A stretch of 36,052 nt of DNA. Origin: Oscillospiraceae bacterium. Lineage in GTDB: Bacteria > Bacillota > Clostridia > Oscillospirales > Oscillospiraceae. Where the stretch lies: contig JAHHRR010000017.1 in assembly GCA_020025655.1 (NCBI GenBank), positions 1 to 36,052 on the forward strand, in the 5' to 3' direction. The position numbers and the translations under genes were made by a program. The notes beneath the pieces were generated by a model. It did no database searches. It was not told the DNA's origin and worked only from the letters and a program-made list of their open reading frames with translations. Of the stretch, positions 25,501 through 33,015 are shown piece after piece (within the stretch, counting starts at the first letter, position 1; each line of letters begins with the position of its first letter).

Positions 25501-26278
25501 CACGGCGGTACAGATCATTCAGGTCGGAAGTTGCAAAACGTCCGCCGTCCAGCTGTACCATAGGACGGATTTCAGGAGGAATAACGGGCAGAACATCGAT
25601 AATCATCCACTCAGGGCGGTTGCCGCTCTGGCGGAATGCTTCAACAACTTCAAGGCGCTTAACAAGCTTTGCCTTTTTCTGACCGCTGGCAGTTTTCAGT
25701 TCCTCACGGAGCTCAACAGCCAGTTTCTCGCAGTCGATCTGGCTCAGAAGCTCTTTAATAGCTTCTGCACCCATGCCGGCTTTGAAATCGTCCTCGTATT
25801 TTTCACGCATCTCTCTGTATTCGCGCTCAGTAAGAATCTGGCACTTTTCCAGAGGAGTGTAACCGGGATCGATTACTATATAGTTAGCAAAGTACAGGAC
25901 CTTCTCCAGAGTTCTGGGGGTAAGGTCAAGCATGAGACCCATACGGCTGGGTATGCCCTTGAAGTACCAGATATGGCTGACGGGAGCGGCAAGGGCTATA
26001 TGGCCCATGCGCTCACGACGAACCTTGCTCTTGGTGACTTCAACACCGCAGCGGTCGCATATTTTACCTTTGTAACGAATCTTCTTATATTTACCGCAAT
26101 GGCATTCCCAGTCCTTTGTAGGTCCGAAAATACGCTCGCAGAACAGACCATCACGCTCAGGCTTGAGGGTTCTGTAGTTAATGGTCTCCGGCTTTTTGAC
26201 TTCGCCGTATGACCAGCTGAGAATCATCTCAGGGGAGGCTATGCCAATCTGAATAGCGTCAAAGGGTGCGTAGCTCAT
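22541..26278 (-). CDS. rpoC: RNA polymerase beta' subunit
   Basis: Catalytic subunit of RNA polymerase, 1245 residues. The first zinc site uses Cys59, Cys61, Cys74 and Cys77. The active-site NADFDGD loop is at 446-452 with the three Mg-binding Asp. The second zinc region contains CEARTGVCAKCYG. The trigger-loop segment around MRTFHTGGVA is intact. The start codon overlaps the rpoB stop by one base (TAATG), so the two are translationally coupled. A strong terminator follows. Confidence 0.98.
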   Translation of the reverse strand: MSYAPFDAIQIGIASPEMILSWSYGEVKKPETINYRTLKPERDGLFCERIFGPTKDWECHCGKYKKIRYKGKICDRCGVEVTKSKVRRERMGHIALAAPVSHIWYFKGIPSRMGLMLDLTPRTLEKVLYFANYIVIDPGYTPLEKCQILTEREYREMREKYEDDFKAGMGAEAIKELLSQIDCEKLAVELREELKTASGQKKAKLVKRLEVVEAFRQSGNRPEWMIIDVLPVIPPEIRPMVQLDGGRFATSDLNDLYRRVINRNNRLKRLMQLNAPDIIVRNEKRMLQEAVDALIDNGRRGRAVTGANSRALKSLSDMLKGKQGRFRQNLLGKRVDYSGRSVIVVGPDLKIYQCGVPKEMAIELFRPFVMKKLVEDGVANNIKSAKKMVDKQKTEVWDALESVIKEHPVLLNRAPTLHRLGIQAFEPVLVEGRALRLHPLVCTAYNADFDGDQMAIHLPLSSEAQAEARILMLSANNLLRPQDGHPVTVPTQDMILGSYYLTMVRIGSAEKGAEQLLVDDPGDTGLEAGVLTDGDVIYEANLQAKKEGKQIATYKPILIYRDDNEAIMAYNEGVVGLHAPIRLRVTKNIDGVDVQKIITTTVGRIIFNAPIPQDLGYVDRTDPAHEFDHEIGFQVGKKQLGDIIDRCIKRYGFTKSAEVLDSIKAMGYKYSTKAAITISVADMTVPSAKNEMIKATEQETVKIERQYKRGFITDDERYRLVVSEWEKTTKEVTEALQNCLDEYNPIYMMANSGARGSMNQIRQLAGMRGLMANTAGKTIEIPVKSNFREGLSVLEYFISTRGARKGMADTALRTADSGYLTRRMVDVCQDVIIREPDCGTTEGVWASAVYDRGQVVESLGTAIHGRFPAKDIVDPVTGEIIFDTNHMLTSDDAEVMEAHNIHKAYIRSVLTCEARTGVCAKCYGLNLALGKPVNAGEAVGVIAAQSIGEPGTQLTMRTFHTGGVAGDDITQGLPRVEELFEARKPKKMAILAEYSGVVNIEEAKKGVMYALKLTSDADGSVTVYNVAHSAGILVHNGDHVDKGQELTSGALNPHEVLRIRGIDDDEFGRQGVRSYITSEVQKVYRQQGVDINDKHIEVIVRQMMRKVRVEEAGDTDLLSGATVDISAIKDANKLIDQRIANGEEGLKHATYTQLLMGITKASLATESFLSAASFQETTKVLTDAAIKGKVDHLVGLKENVIIGKLIPAGSGLACYREFDNNKEEAPAEVAEDVDLSALTDKTNAL

Positions 26279-29200
26279 TAATCGTCCTCCTCTTCATTGT
26301 AGTCAAAGTCGCCGGCAGCATCCATATCATCTTCGGGAACATCTTCAATGGTGTAGCCCTCAGCTTCGATTTCGCTGTCGTTTGCCTCGTACATCTCATC
26401 TCTCATATCGGGGATGAAATCTTCGTCATCATCGTCATCTTTAAGTTCGATCTCGTTGCCGTCCTTATCAAGAACCTTGATGTCAAGGCACAGAGCCTGC
26501 AGTTCCTTAACCAGAACCTTGAAGGATTCAGGTACACCGGGCTGAGGAATGTTGTTGCCCTTGACGATAGCTTCGTAGGTCTTGACACGTCCGGTGACAT
26601 CGTCGGACTTAACAGTCAGGATTTCCTGCAGAGTATATGCAGCACCGTAAGCTTCAAGAGCCCAAACTTCCATTTCACCGAAACGCTGACCGCCGAACTG
26701 AGCTTTACCACCCAGAGGCTGCTGGGTAACAAGGCTGTAAGGTCCGGTAGAACGGGCATGGATCTTATCATCAACCAGATGGTGGAGCTTAAGGAAGTAA
26801 ACCCAACCAACGGTAACATCGTTATCAAACTTCTCACCAGTACGGCCATCGTACATAGTGCTCTTACCATCCTCACGGAGGCCGGCCTGACGGAGGGTCT
26901 CACGAATGGTAACCTCGTTTGCGCCGTTAAATACAGGAGTTGCGACCTTCCAGCCGAGAGCTGCTGCTGCGTATCCGAGGTGAACCTCAAGAACCTGTCC
27001 GATATTCATTCGGGAAGGAACACCCAGAGGATTCAGAACGATATCCAGAGGAGTACCATCAGGCATATAAGGCATATCTTCACGAGGAAGAATTCTGGAA
27101 ACAACACCCTTGTTACCGTGACGACCTGCCATCTTATCACCGACAGAAATCTTACGCTTCTGAGCGATGTAAACTCTGACAACCTCGTTAACACCGGGGT
27201 TCATCTCATCACCGTTTTCACGGGTGAATACCTTAACGTCAACAATGATACCGCACTCGCCGTGAGGTACTTTAAGCGAAGTATCTCTGACTTCTCTTGC
27301 CTTCTCGCCGAAGATGGCACGGAGCAGACGCTCCTCAGCAGTGAGATCAGTCTCACCCTTGGGAGTTACCTTACCGACAAGGATATCGCCGGCGTTAACT
27401 TCTGCACCGACCATGATAATACCACGCTCGTCGAGGTACTTGAGAGCTTCCTCGCCGACACCGGGGATATCTCTGGTGATTTCCTCAGGTCCGAGCTTGG
27501 TGTCTCTTGCGTCGCACTCATACTCTTCTATATGAATGGAAGTGAACACGTCCTCCATAACGAGACGTTCGTTAAGCAGGATAGCGTCTTCGTAGTTGTA
27601 GCCTTCCCAGTTCATGTAACCGACCAGAATGTTCTTACCCAGTGCAATTTCGCCCTGAGAAGTGCTGGAACCGTCAGCCAGAACATCGCCTTCGGTGACT
27701 CTCTCACCGGTAGCTACGATAGGACGCTGGTTGAGGCAGGTACCCTGGTTGGAACGGGAGAACTTGATAAGCTTGTAGTCTTTTACGTTGCCCTGATCGT
27801 ACTTGACGGTAACGTAATTTGCGTCAACTCTGGTAACGACACCGTCGCCCTCTGCCAGAACGCAGACACCGGAGTCAACAGCGCACTTATGCTCGATACC
27901 GGTTGCAACGATAGGAGCCTGAGTGGTCATAAGAGGAACTGCCTGACGCTGCATGTTAGCACCCATCAGAGCACGGTTAGCATCGTCGTTTTCAAGGAAC
28001 GGAATCATAGCGGTAGCTATGGAAACCATCATCTTGGGGCTGACGTCAACGTAGTCAACTTCTTCGCGGTTAACAGCGACAGTATCGTTGCGGTGACGGC
28101 AGGTAATACGCTTGTTGATGAAGACGCCGTTTTCGTCAACAGGCTCGGAAGCCTGAGCGACAACAAACTGGTCTTCCTGATCGGCAGTCATGTACTCGAC
28201 TTCGTCGGTTACACGGCAGGTGCCCTTTTCGACCTTTCTGTAAGGAGCAACAAGGAAGCCGTACTCGTTAGCTCTTGCATAGGAAGCAAGGTAGGAGATA
28301 AGGCCGATGTTAGGACCTTCAGGAGTTTCAATGGGGCACAGACGTCCGTAATGGCTGTAATGAACGTCTCGAACGTCAAAGCTTGCACGCTCTCTTGAAA
28401 GACCGCCGGGTCCCAGAGCGGACATACGGCGCTTATGAGTAAGCTCTGACAGGGGGTTTGTCTGGTCCATGAACTGGCTCAGAGGTGAGGAGCCGAAGAA
28501 CTCCTTGATAGCAGCAGTTACAGGACGGATATTTATAAGGCTCTGAGGAGTTACGATATCCATATCCTGCAGAGTCATGCGCTCACGGATAACACGCTCC
28601 ATACGGCTGAAGCCTATTCTGAACTGGTTCTGCAGAAGCTCGCCTACGCAGCGAACACGGCGGTTGCCCAGATGGTCGATGTCATCTGCATTGCCGATGC
28701 CGTGTGCAAGGCAGTTAAGGTAGTTAACGGAAGCGAAGATATCGTCGTTAACAATGTGCTTAGGAATAAGAACATCAATGTTCTCACGGATAGCATCCTT
28801 AAGAGCTTCGCCCTCGTACTGCTCGCACAGCTGCTTCATAACGATTGCACGGACGTTCTCCTTGATTTCAAGCTCCTTGAGCTCTTCATCAGTAAGATCA
28901 ACAAACTTTCTGATATTGACCATACCGTTGGAGAATACACGGACGCTCTTGCCGTCAACAGCAAGGTATACGCTGTTTACGCCGGCATCTGCAATCTCTT
29001 TTGCCTTGTCTCTGGTGATGACCTCGCCCTCTTCAGCGATGATTTCGCCGGTGAAGGGGTCAGCAACAGGAGCAGCAAGCTTGAAGCCTGCGATTCTGGG
29101 GAAGAGAGACAGCTTCTTGTTGAACTTATAACGACCGACATCGGAAAGCTCGTAACGGCGGCGGTCATAGAAAAGGCCGTCCAGCAGGGTCTCAGCAGAC

Positions 29201-30003
29201 TCCACAGTGGGAGGATCGCCGGGACGGAGCTTGCGGTATACTTCGATAAGGCACTCGTCTCTGTTTGCGGTGGTATCCTTATCGAGAGTAGCAATAATAC
29301 GCTCATCCTCGCCGAAGATTTCTTTCAGTCTCTCATTGTTGACAGCGCCGACGTAAGGATCATTTACGCAGCTGAGCCAGGTAGAGGGACGGTTTTCATC
29401 ATAGGCACCCATGGCTTTAAGGAACCATGTGATAGGAAGTTTGCGGTTTTTATCAATGCGGACATTGAATACATCGTTAGCGTCAGTCTCGTACTCCAGC
29501 CATGCACCATGGTAAGGAATAACGGTGGCGGAGTAAATATTCATCATGGACTTGTCCAGAGCCTTGGCGAAGTAAACGCCGGGGGAACGGACAATCTGAG
29601 AAACGATAACACGCTCGGCACCATTTATAACAAAGGTACCGCCTGCGGTCATGATGGGGAAATCACCCATGAAGATTTCCTGCTCTTTAATTTCCTCAGT
29701 CTCTTTATTGCGAAGTCTTACGCGAACCTTTAAAGGTGCAGCATATGTTGCATCTCTTGCCTTGCACTCCTCTTCGGTGTACTTAGGCTTCTCATTCATT
29801 GAGTAGTCAATGAAGCTCAGTTCCAGATTACCGGTATAGTCGGTAACGGAGTCAACATCTCTGAAAACCTCATGCAGTCCTGTCTCAAGAAACCACTTGT
29901 AGGAACTCTTCTGGATTTCCAGAAGGTTCGGCATTTCCATGATTTCCGGGGTACGGGCGAAACTCTTTCGCAGAGTCTTGCCGTAGAGAACATCTTTTGG
30001 CAT
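26278..30003 (-). CDS. rpoB: RNA polymerase beta subunit
   Basis: Catalytic subunit of RNA polymerase, 1241 residues. The rifampicin region FFGSSPLSQFMDQTNPLSEL...KRRMSALGPGGL has wild-type residues at the usual resistance sites. The C-terminus carries a long acidic tail (about 1180-1241, mostly Asp and Glu), typical of some Firmicutes. AAGGAG precedes the ATG. The rplJ-rplL genes that usually lie upstream are absent: the next gene is a divergent glycosyltransferase, and rpoB has its own promoter about 150 bases away. Confidence 0.98.
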   Translation of the reverse strand: MPKDVLYGKTLRKSFARTPEIMEMPNLLEIQKSSYKWFLETGLHEVFRDVDSVTDYTGNLELSFIDYSMNEKPKYTEEECKARDATYAAPLKVRVRLRNKETEEIKEQEIFMGDFPIMTAGGTFVINGAERVIVSQIVRSPGVYFAKALDKSMMNIYSATVIPYHGAWLEYETDANDVFNVRIDKNRKLPITWFLKAMGAYDENRPSTWLSCVNDPYVGAVNNERLKEIFGEDERIIATLDKDTTANRDECLIEVYRKLRPGDPPTVESAETLLDGLFYDRRRYELSDVGRYKFNKKLSLFPRIAGFKLAAPVADPFTGEIIAEEGEVITRDKAKEIADAGVNSVYLAVDGKSVRVFSNGMVNIRKFVDLTDEELKELEIKENVRAIVMKQLCEQYEGEALKDAIRENIDVLIPKHIVNDDIFASVNYLNCLAHGIGNADDIDHLGNRRVRCVGELLQNQFRIGFSRMERVIRERMTLQDMDIVTPQSLINIRPVTAAIKEFFGSSPLSQFMDQTNPLSELTHKRRMSALGPGGLSRERASFDVRDVHYSHYGRLCPIETPEGPNIGLISYLASYARANEYGFLVAPYRKVEKGTCRVTDEVEYMTADQEDQFVVAQASEPVDENGVFINKRITCRHRNDTVAVNREEVDYVDVSPKMMVSIATAMIPFLENDDANRALMGANMQRQAVPLMTTQAPIVATGIEHKCAVDSGVCVLAEGDGVVTRVDANYVTVKYDQGNVKDYKLIKFSRSNQGTCLNQRPIVATGERVTEGDVLADGSSTSQGEIALGKNILVGYMNWEGYNYEDAILLNERLVMEDVFTSIHIEEYECDARDTKLGPEEITRDIPGVGEEALKYLDERGIIMVGAEVNAGDILVGKVTPKGETDLTAEERLLRAIFGEKAREVRDTSLKVPHGECGIIVDVKVFTRENGDEMNPGVNEVVRVYIAQKRKISVGDKMAGRHGNKGVVSRILPREDMPYMPDGTPLDIVLNPLGVPSRMNIGQVLEVHLGYAAAALGWKVATPVFNGANEVTIRETLRQAGLREDGKSTMYDGRTGEKFDNDVTVGWVYFLKLHHLVDDKIHARSTGPYSLVTQQPLGGKAQFGGQRFGEMEVWALEAYGAAYTLQEILTVKSDDVTGRVKTYEAIVKGNNIPQPGVPESFKVLVKELQALCLDIKVLDKDGNEIELKDDDDDEDFIPDMRDEMYEANDSEIEAEGYTIEDVPEDDMDAAGDFDYNEEEDD

Positions 30004-30150
30004 TGGCGCACTCTCCTTCTCACATTTTGAAACACCAGGCCCCGTTGTTAGATAATGGAGCTTTCGTGTTGAATTTACCTGTTCACAATGCTATACTAAA
30101 TTACAGGAATGATAGGGGAAGTATCCCCCTCCCTGCATATGTAGCATGTC

Positions 30151-30180
30151 ATTCTACCACCATATCCTTTGTAAAGTCAA
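30151..30180 (-). promoter_or_regulatory. promoter of rpoBC
   Basis: On the minus strand TTGACT (30180-30175) and TAGAAT (30156-30151), spacer 18. The leader is about 140 bases and contains a small AGGGG/CCCCT hairpin (30114-30130). No U-tract terminator is seen in it. Confidence 0.65.
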
Positions 30181-30292
30181 GGATTTTTTATTGAATTTTC
30201 AATATTTTTACTGTTTTTTGGCAGGGGCAATATGCCTCGGCCTATTTTTTTGCATTTTTTCAGCCGTTTTCAGCGGCTTTGGAGGCTTAATT

Positions 30293-31516
30293 ATGGACTA
30301 TAAAGTTATCATTTTATTGTTTTTAGAAGCTTTATTTGCACTTTTTCTCTTATATCGTCAAGGTTTTCCGAAAAAGCTTTCATATATCGCTTCTGCGGTA
30401 GGTTTTGTGGCTCTGGCGTTTATTTTAAGATATCTGGCGCTGGACTATGAAACTCCGGATTATCAGAACTTCTTAAGCAAATGGGTGGATTATTTCAGAA
30501 ACTTCGGCGGATTTAAGGGTCTCAGCCGCTCCGTGGGAAATTACAATATCCCCTATCTGTATTTTCTTGCTCTGTTTTCCTATATCGACATTAAGGATCT
30601 GTACCTCATTAAGCTTCTGAGCATTTTCTTCGATATTCTTCTGGCATACGCTTCAATGAAGCTTCTGTCACTGTTCAGCTCAAATCCCGCCAAACTTATG
30701 GGATGCTTTATCACCGTGCTGTTTCTCCCCACCGTATTTTTAAACGGCGCTGTATGGGGTCAGTGCGACAGTTCATATGTAGCGCTTGCACTTCTGGGAA
30801 TTTATTTTGCTTTATCGGACAGACCATGTCTTTCAATGATTTTTGCAGCTCTGTCTTTCGGTTTTAAACTCCAGTCGGTTTTCATCCTGCCTGTATATGC
30901 AGTTTTGTTAATGCAGGGCAGATTCAGATGGAAGCATATTTTAGTTTTTCCTGTCGCCTATATTCTTCTGGTTCTGCCGGCAGTATTCATGGGCAGACCT
31001 TTTGTGGAAACAATTACTCTTTACTTTAATCAGACCGGAAGCATCGGCAGCGGTTTAAATTACAGTGCGCCGTCAATCTTTGCCTTTTTCGGAAATATTC
31101 AGAATGAAGCTCTGGCAGCGAGGCTCGGTATAATCTCCGCCTTTGCGTTTATGTTTATAATTCTGGGGCTTGCTCTTATATTCAAAGATAATATCAGCAA
31201 CGAAGCTGTGATGTGGGCAGCCCTGCTGCTTGCTATGGGTATTCCCTTCCTGCTGCCGCATATGCACGACCGGTATTTCTTTGCAGCTGACGTTCTATGC
31301 CTTCTGCTTGCTTTTGCAGTTCCGTCACTGTCTGCCGCAGCAGTTTTATGCCAGTTTGCATCTCTTTTAGGCTACTATGCCTACTTTACCTGCAAATTCT
31401 TTTTGACCATGAATTACGGCGCAATTGCCCTGATACCAATACTTTGCTGTGCTTTGTTCTTCTACATTCTGAGCCTCAGAAAAAATATTTTAAAAAAAAT
31501 TTCAAAAAACTGTTGA
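30293..31516 (+). CDS. multi-pass membrane glycosyltransferase (GT-C type)
   Basis: Integral membrane protein of 407 residues with about ten helices. Motifs shared with polyprenyl-phosphate-sugar-using GT-C enzymes: an early loop with DYETPDY (51-57; acidic residues probably catalytic), WGQCDS (155-160) and HMHDRYFF (323-330). Likely transfers a sugar outside the membrane; acceptor unknown. The start at 30293 is chosen because GGAGG lies at 30281-30285; a longer frame from 30146 would cross the rpoB promoter. It is divergent from rpoB. Its TGA stop lies inside the -35 box of the tRNA-Leu promoter. No adjacent glycan genes. Confidence 0.85.
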   Translation: MDYKVIILLFLEALFALFLLYRQGFPKKLSYIASAVGFVALAFILRYLALDYETPDYQNFLSKWVDYFRNFGGFKGLSRSVGNYNIPYLYFLALFSYIDIKDLYLIKLLSIFFDILLAYASMKLLSLFSSNPAKLMGCFITVLFLPTVFLNGAVWGQCDSSYVALALLGIYFALSDRPCLSMIFAALSFGFKLQSVFILPVYAVLLMQGRFRWKHILVFPVAYILLVLPAVFMGRPFVETITLYFNQTGSIGSGLNYSAPSIFAFFGNIQNEALAARLGIISAFAFMFIILGLALIFKDNISNEAVMWAALLLAMGIPFLLPHMHDRYFFAADVLCLLLAFAVPSLSAAAVLCQFASLLGYYAYFTCKFFLTMNYGAIALIPILCCALFFYILSLRKNILKKISKNC

Positions 31517-31540
31517 CATTTTCCAATATCCTGTTATAAT
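31513..31540 (+). promoter_or_regulatory. promoter of tRNA-Leu
   Basis: Perfect TTGACA (31513-31518) and perfect TATAAT (31535-31540), spacer 16. The -35 overlaps the stop codon of the preceding gene (31514-31516). The start should fall near 31546-31547. Confidence 0.85.
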
Positions 31541-31545
31541 CAATC

Positions 31546-31608
31546 GTGCCTTAAATGAGGCGCCGCCAAGCGGTGCAAACGGCTTTAAATGAAGCTGGAG
31601 CACCGGCG
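31546..31608 (+). ncRNA. structured leader with twin TAAATG-loop hairpins
   Basis: Hairpin 1: GTGCCT (31546-31551), loop TAAATG, AGGCGC (31558-31563). Hairpin 2: inner stem CGGCTT (31580-31585), the same loop TAAATG, AAGCTG (31592-31597). This sits on an outer stem CGGTGC (31571-31576) / GCACCG (31600-31605), and CGC (31564-31566) can pair with GCG (31606-31608). It begins at the predicted transcription start and ends six bases before tRNA-Leu. I do not recognise it as a known riboswitch or RNA family. Confidence 0.5.
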
Positions 31609-31614
31609 AAATAA

Positions 31615-31699
31615 GCGAGAGTGCTGGAACAGGTAGACAGGCACGTTTGAGGGGCGTGTGACAACCGTCGTGGGAGTTCGATTCTCCTCTCTCGCACCA
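31615..31699 (+). tRNA. tRNA-Leu (anticodon GAG)
   Basis: An 85-base class II tRNA. The acceptor GCGAGAG pairs with CTCTCGC. The anticodon stem CACGT/GCGTG has loop TTGAGGG, giving GAG at 31649-31651. There is an extra arm with a GAC/GTC stem, a T loop TTCGATT and an encoded CCA. Confidence 0.97.
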
Positions 31700-31700
31700 G

Positions 31701-31735
31701 AAAAGCTAAGAACTTCGGTTCTTAGCTTTTTTCTT
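31701..31735 (+). terminator. terminator of tRNA-Leu
   Basis: Perfect 13-bp stem AAAAGCTAAGAAC / GTTCTTAGCTTTT closed by a TTCG tetraloop, then a T run. Confidence 0.92.
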
Positions 31736-31757
31736 TTTAATTTAATTTTCTTTTCTG

Positions 31758-31789
31758 AAAAACCGCAGCATAACAGATGCTGCGGTTTT
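31758..31789. terminator. second terminator-like hairpin
   Basis: Perfect 13-bp stem AAAACCGCAGCAT (31759-31771) / ATGCTGCGGTTTT (31777-31789), loop AACAG. The plus-strand U tract is only four T; it may insulate the next promoter from tRNA transcription. Confidence 0.65.
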
Positions 31790-31793
31790 CGTT

Positions 31794-31800
31794 ATATGTC
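31794..31800. promoter_or_regulatory. ATATGTC half-site
   Basis: ATATGTC 32 bases upstream of the -35 box. It matches the left arm of the palindrome at 35201-35223. The heptamer alone also occurs inside coding sequence (for example 1091-1097 and 5324-5330), so single copies are weak evidence. Confidence 0.3.
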
Positions 31801-31831
31801 GGGAATTTTTATGAACTTTCTTCAAAACCGC

Positions 31832-31860
31832 TTGACAGGCGGCATATGCCGAACTATAAT
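31832..31860 (+). promoter_or_regulatory. consensus promoter of the metal-cluster operon
   Basis: Perfect TTGACA (31832-31837) and perfect TATAAT (31855-31860), spacer 17. The spacer contains the 12-base palindrome CGGCATATGCCG (31840-31851). Such a strong promoter would need repression. Confidence 0.88.
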
Positions 31861-31866
31861 ATAAGC

Positions 31867-31876
31867 GACATATGAC
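31867..31876. promoter_or_regulatory. possible operator at the transcription start
   Basis: GACATATGAC lies at the predicted start point, seven bases after the -10 box. Its GACATAT matches one arm of the perfect inverted repeat at the downstream NifX promoter. Confidence 0.45.
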
Positions 31877-31897
31877 GGAATGATAGGAGTGAATCAG

Positions 31898-32635
31898 ATG
31901 TCCAGACCTCAAAGATGCCGTCGTGTATGTGCCGAGCCACGCTTTTCAAAATTTGCAGCTCACGGCTCCGGCAGCAGCGAGACAATCTGCCTAAGTACTG
32001 ATGAATATGAAGTTCTGCGATTGGTGGACTATGAGCGTAAAACTCACGAAGAATGTGCAAAGCAGATGGATATTTCCAGAACCACTGTTACTGAAATTTA
32101 CGACAGTGCAAGACAGAAAATTGCAAACTTTCTTGTTAACGGCTACAAGCTTGAGATAAGCGGAGGCAATTACCGCATCTGTGACGGCACTGCCTCAAGA
32201 TGCTGCGAGCAGCATTGTTACAGGAATAATGAAATGGCTGCTCTGCGCTCGGCAGAAGCCGTTAAAATCGAAAAGCCGCAGGGTCGCCGCCGTATCGCAG
32301 TTGCTTACGAGCGTGGCATGGTGTTCCCTCACTTCGGACATACCGAACGGTTTCGTGTGTGTGAAGTTGAAGACGGTAAAATAGTCAGCAAAACGCTGGT
32401 TGATACAAGCGGCAGTGCTCATGGCACTCTGCCGGATATTTTAAGGAAGCTTAAAATTGATACACTTATCTGCGGCGGCATAGGAGCTGTGGCAGTTAAA
32501 TCGCTTCAAAGCTCAGCCATTCAGGTTATCTCCGGCATATCCGGAGATGCAGATAAGGCAGTAGCAGATTTTATAAACGGCAAGCTTAAATCCGGTGCCG
32601 TTTCAGTATGCAGCAATTCAGTATTAAAAATTTAA
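31898..32635 (+). CDS. DUF134 helix-turn-helix protein fused to a NifX/NifB-like domain
   Basis: Probable metal-cluster-sensing regulator, 245 residues. Residues 1-90 match the DUF134 pattern: SRPQRCRRV start, then a sigma-like helix-turn-helix about 45-77 (KTHEECAKQMDISRTTVTE). A short linker carries Cys95, Cys102, Cys103 and Cys107, a likely metal or Fe-S site. Residues 132-230 form a dinitrogenase-cofactor-binding (NifX/NifB C-terminal) domain with HFGH at 145-148. The start at 31898 has AGGAG eight bases upstream; the in-frame ATG at 31880 has none. As first gene behind a strong promoter with GACATAT at the start site, it may repress its own operon; that is inference. Confidence 0.88.
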   Translation: MSRPQRCRRVCAEPRFSKFAAHGSGSSETICLSTDEYEVLRLVDYERKTHEECAKQMDISRTTVTEIYDSARQKIANFLVNGYKLEISGGNYRICDGTASRCCEQHCYRNNEMAALRSAEAVKIEKPQGRRRIAVAYERGMVFPHFGHTERFRVCEVEDGKIVSKTLVDTSGSAHGTLPDILRKLKIDTLICGGIGAVAVKSLQSSAIQVISGISGDADKAVADFINGKLKSGAVSVCSNSVLKI

Positions 32636-32658
32636 AAGAGCTATAAGGAGGATCCAAC

Positions 32659-33015
32659 ATGATTATCGCAATACCTATGGACGAAAACAAGAAAGATATC
32701 TGCGTTTCTTTCGGAAGATGTCCTTTCTTTCTTTTCAGTGATTCCGAAAGCGGAAAAAAGGAGTTTAAGGTAAATCCCGCCGCAGAAGCTACCGGCGGCG
32801 CAGGTGTCACTGCAGCTCAGGCAGTAGTTGACGGTGGAGCAGACGTTCTTATAACCGTAAGATGCGGCGAAAACGCAGCAGAAGTTTTTAAGGCTGCAAA
32901 TGTTAAAATATATAAATCCGAAGGCTCTGATGCCGAGGAAAATCTTCAGGCTTTTGCCGACGGAAAGCTCTCTGAGCTGACTCACTTCCACGCCGGCTTC
33001 CAAGGTATATCATGA
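32659..33015 (+). CDS. NifX/NifB-like dinitrogenase cofactor-binding protein
   Basis: Small protein of 118 residues with the NifX-type alpha/beta fold: IAIPMDEN strand, FGRCPFFLF (19-27), then GGAGVTAAQAVVDGGADVLI and a final LQAFADGKL helix. The family binds metal-sulfur clusters such as FeMo-co precursors or, in orange protein, a Mo-Cu-S cluster. Here FGRC (19-22) stands where the other two NifX domains have HFGH, so Cys21 could be a ligand. AAGGAGG lies before the ATG. The gene overlaps the next one by four bases (ATGA), so it is coupled to the ATPase. Confidence 0.9.
   Translation: MIIAIPMDENKKDICVSFGRCPFFLFSDSESGKKEFKVNPAAEATGGAGVTAAQAVVDGGADVLITVRCGENAAEVFKAANVKIYKSEGSDAEENLQAFADGKLSELTHFHAGFQGIS

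Noticed and set aside
22703..26212. Very long open frame of 1169 codons on the plus strand opposite rpoC
   Set aside because: It mirrors a highly expressed gene with strong codon bias; similar empty frames lie opposite rpoB, fusA and tuf. The product has no recognisable motif, and the minus-strand protein is certain.
30146..30292. N-terminal extension of the GT-C gene by 49 codons
   Set aside because: It crosses the rpoB promoter and has no ribosome site, whereas GGAGG is correctly placed before 30293.
31564..31574. Possible decayed tRNA-Gln before tRNA-Leu, because CGCCAAGCGGT resembles its D arm
   Set aside because: No anticodon arm, T arm or matching acceptor follows; the stretch instead forms the outer helix of the twin-hairpin leader.
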